Part shown: piece after piece, positions 62,907 through 64,000 of the stretch
Position numbering within the stretch: position 1 is the first letter of the stretch
Layout of the letters: each line of letters starts with the position of its first letter
Assembly: GCA_004017275.1 (NCBI GenBank)
Contig: SAKE01000001.1
Span: 862,310-926,309 of the forward strand
DNA: 64,000 bases
From: Mesorhizobium sp.
GTDB taxonomy: Bacteria > Pseudomonadota > Alphaproteobacteria > Rhizobiales > Rhizobiaceae
Direction of reading: 5' to 3'
Position numbers and translations under genes: made by a program
The notes under the pieces: model-generated
The model's input: only the letters and a program-made list of their open reading frames with translations
Databases searched by the model: none
Told to the model about the DNA's origin: nothing

Positions 62907-64000
62907 TTAGAACGAGCGCTGGAAGCGGAGGAGACCGCCGACGCTGCTCTTCTTGTCGGCATTCGTCCAGTTGGAGAAGTCGGCGTCGTCGAACTTGCCT
63001 GCATTGAGGTAGTCGACTTCGGCCGTGATCGTCATGCCGGGAACGATGTCGTAGGCGATGTTCGCCGCGACGCCGAGGTTCTTCCAGTCATCATACGAAA
63101 TCTGGGTGTTGAACGAGGTCTTCTCGTTGAACTTGTAGGTGCCGCCGCCCCACACTGCCCAGTTGCCGCCCCACTGCTTGTAGAAGCCGCGCCCGCCAGC
63201 CGGAATGGCATAGGTCGGGTCGTTGAGGTTGTCATCCGTGCCGTAGCCGCCGATGATAAACAGCGAGATCGCGTCGGAAACGTTCACATCCAAGCGAACC
63301 TTGCCAGCGACTTCTTCGTAGTTGCTGTCATAGGCAACGACGCCGGTGATCGCACCCCAGCCCTGTGTCCACTTCACACCGCCGACGACGTGCGGAACGT
63401 AGCTGTCGATCGTGCCGACCTCGCCCGCGCCTTCTTCGAGCGAGAGAACGGCCGAGAAGCCGTTGCCAGCGTCGAAATAGTACTGGACGACGTTGGTGTC
63501 GAAATCACCGTAGGGAACCAGCGTATCCTGGATGACGTTGCCGGCATAGCCGATGAACGTATCGAAGGCCGACTCGTCCTTACCGACGCGCAGCCCACCG
63601 AGCTGGATCCAGGCGAAGTTCAGCGAGACGTTCTTGTTACCAGCAGTATTGCCAATGGGATCGCCGTCGGCGTCGAAGGCGCCGTAGCCGTTGCGGTTGC
63701 CGAAGTTGAAGCGGGTCTCGGTGTAGGTCTTCAAGGTGCCGAGCTCGGTTTCCTGGCCGGTCCAGGTCTTCAGCGTGAAGCGGGCGTTCTTGTACCAGGT
63801 GCTCTTGTCATCACCATCCTCGTGATCGAAGCTCTTTGCGCCATCGAACGAGCCGACGTCGCCGCCGCCGATGTCATAACGGACATAGCCGCCGATGCGC
63901 AGGCAGGTCTCGGTGCCGGGGATGTAGAAGTAGCCAGCGCCGTAAACGTCGCAAATCTTGACGTATTCAGCGGGTTCCGGCTCGGCGACAACGACGGCGT
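62907..64000 (-). CDS. Outer membrane porin, Omp2b/RopA type, 5' end cut off
   Basis: About 364 residues are visible and the frame is open to the window end. The N-terminal visible part contains PAEYVKICDVYGAGYFYIPG and ETCLRIGGYVRYDI, the start of mature rhizobial/Brucella Omp2b-like porins, with their conserved cysteine pair. The remainder alternates beta strands, ending with the aromatic C-terminus FQRSF (final Phe), the signal for barrel assembly. It forms a trimeric diffusion channel. The signal peptide and promoter lie outside the window. An internal ATG at 63734 is not the start. Confidence 0.9.
   Translation of the reverse strand, partial: AVVVAEPEPAEYVKICDVYGAGYFYIPGTETCLRIGGYVRYDIGGGDVGSFDGAKSFDHEDGDDKSTWYKNARFTLKTWTGQETELGTLKTYTETRFNFGNRNGYGAFDADGDPIGNTAGNKNVSLNFAWIQLGGLRVGKDESAFDTFIGYAGNVIQDTLVPYGDFDTNVVQYYFDAGNGFSAVLSLEEGAGEVGTIDSYVPHVVGGVKWTQGWGAITGVVAYDSNYEEVAGKVRLDVNVSDAISLFIIGGYGTDDNLNDPTYAIPAGGRGFYKQWGGNWAVWGGGTYKFNEKTSFNTQISYDDWKNLGVAANIAYDIVPGMTITAEVDYLNAGKFDDADFSNWTNADKKSSVGGLLRFQRSF

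Overview
The window is GC-rich, almost fully coding, and reads as chromosomal backbone of an alphaproteobacterium in the Rhizobiales, most like Mesorhizobium/Phyllobacteriaceae (inference). The reasons are the gene order feuN-feuP-feuQ / cycHJKL (ccmI-ccmE-ccmF-ccmH) / degP / two-component pair / glnE / PleC-like kinase, an Omp2b/RopA-type porin, DUF1491, DUF2336 and DUF1214/DUF1254 families, and short palindromic intergenic elements of the kind common in rhizobia. I see no rRNA, tRNA, CRISPR array, insertion sequence, prophage or replication origin.

Region by region. 1-6.0 kb: a cut-off peptidoglycan-binding protein, DUF1491, DUF2336, a DUF1214/DUF1254 pair and a class A penicillin-binding protein. 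6.2-7.7 kb: a flavin oxidoreductase. 7.9-15.5 kb: a divergent metabolic locus with a guanidine-modifying (arginine deiminase/DDAH fold) enzyme and an AbgB-like M20 amidohydrolase on one side, and a LysR regulator plus a complete polyamine-type ABC importer on the other. 15.6-18.6 kb: a glycosyltransferase, a fumarylacetoacetase-type hydratase and an isolated phage-tail-type DUF3168 gene. 18.7-33.4 kb: the envelope and signalling block: FeuNPQ, a 17 kDa-antigen-type lipoprotein, cytochrome c haem-ligation genes, DegP, a second two-component system and glnE. 33.4-38.8 kb: a decayed Phd-type antitoxin, a PleC-like PAS histidine kinase with a cell-cycle-type upstream region, and aminopeptidase N. 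39-50 kb: an orphan molybdenum hydroxylase large subunit with an EamA transporter, an XRE regulator, a uracil-DNA glycosylase lacking half of its iron-sulfur cysteines, ETF:ubiquinone oxidoreductase, a DUF922 protease-like protein, an EEP-family protein and AMP nucleosidase. 50-53.5 kb: small secreted proteins and a branched-chain amino-acid type binding protein. 53.5-60.1 kb: a leucine/isovalerate degradation cluster (TetR, ivd, mccB, mccA) interrupted by a macro-domain gene and a small secreted protein. 60.2-64 kb: acylphosphatase, a MarR-GNAT fusion, a HisC-like aminotransferase and the 3' part of a porin.

How the genes work together. CcmI, CcmE, CcmF and CcmH attach haem to apocytochromes c in the periplasm; DegP and the FeuPQ system act in the same compartment. 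Ivd and MccAB take isovaleryl-CoA to 3-methylglutaconyl-CoA, and ETF:QO, about 12 kb away, would carry the acyl-CoA dehydrogenase electrons to ubiquinone. The 7.9-15.5 kb locus pairs uptake with two hydrolases and one regulator, and is the best candidate for a catabolic system whose substrate is not obvious.

The least expected signals are: a start-less Phd antitoxin remnant antisense to the end of glnE; three GANTC sites plus a CtrA-like box upstream of the PleC-like kinase and a second CtrA-like box between divergent genes near 2.2 kb; inverted-repeat elements that end exactly at the 3' ends of three minus-strand genes; a promoter-hairpin-U-tract leader before ccmI; a perfect 18-bp palindrome upstream of a DUF2147 gene; and a 52-codon secreted or membrane ORF with a strong ribosome binding site.
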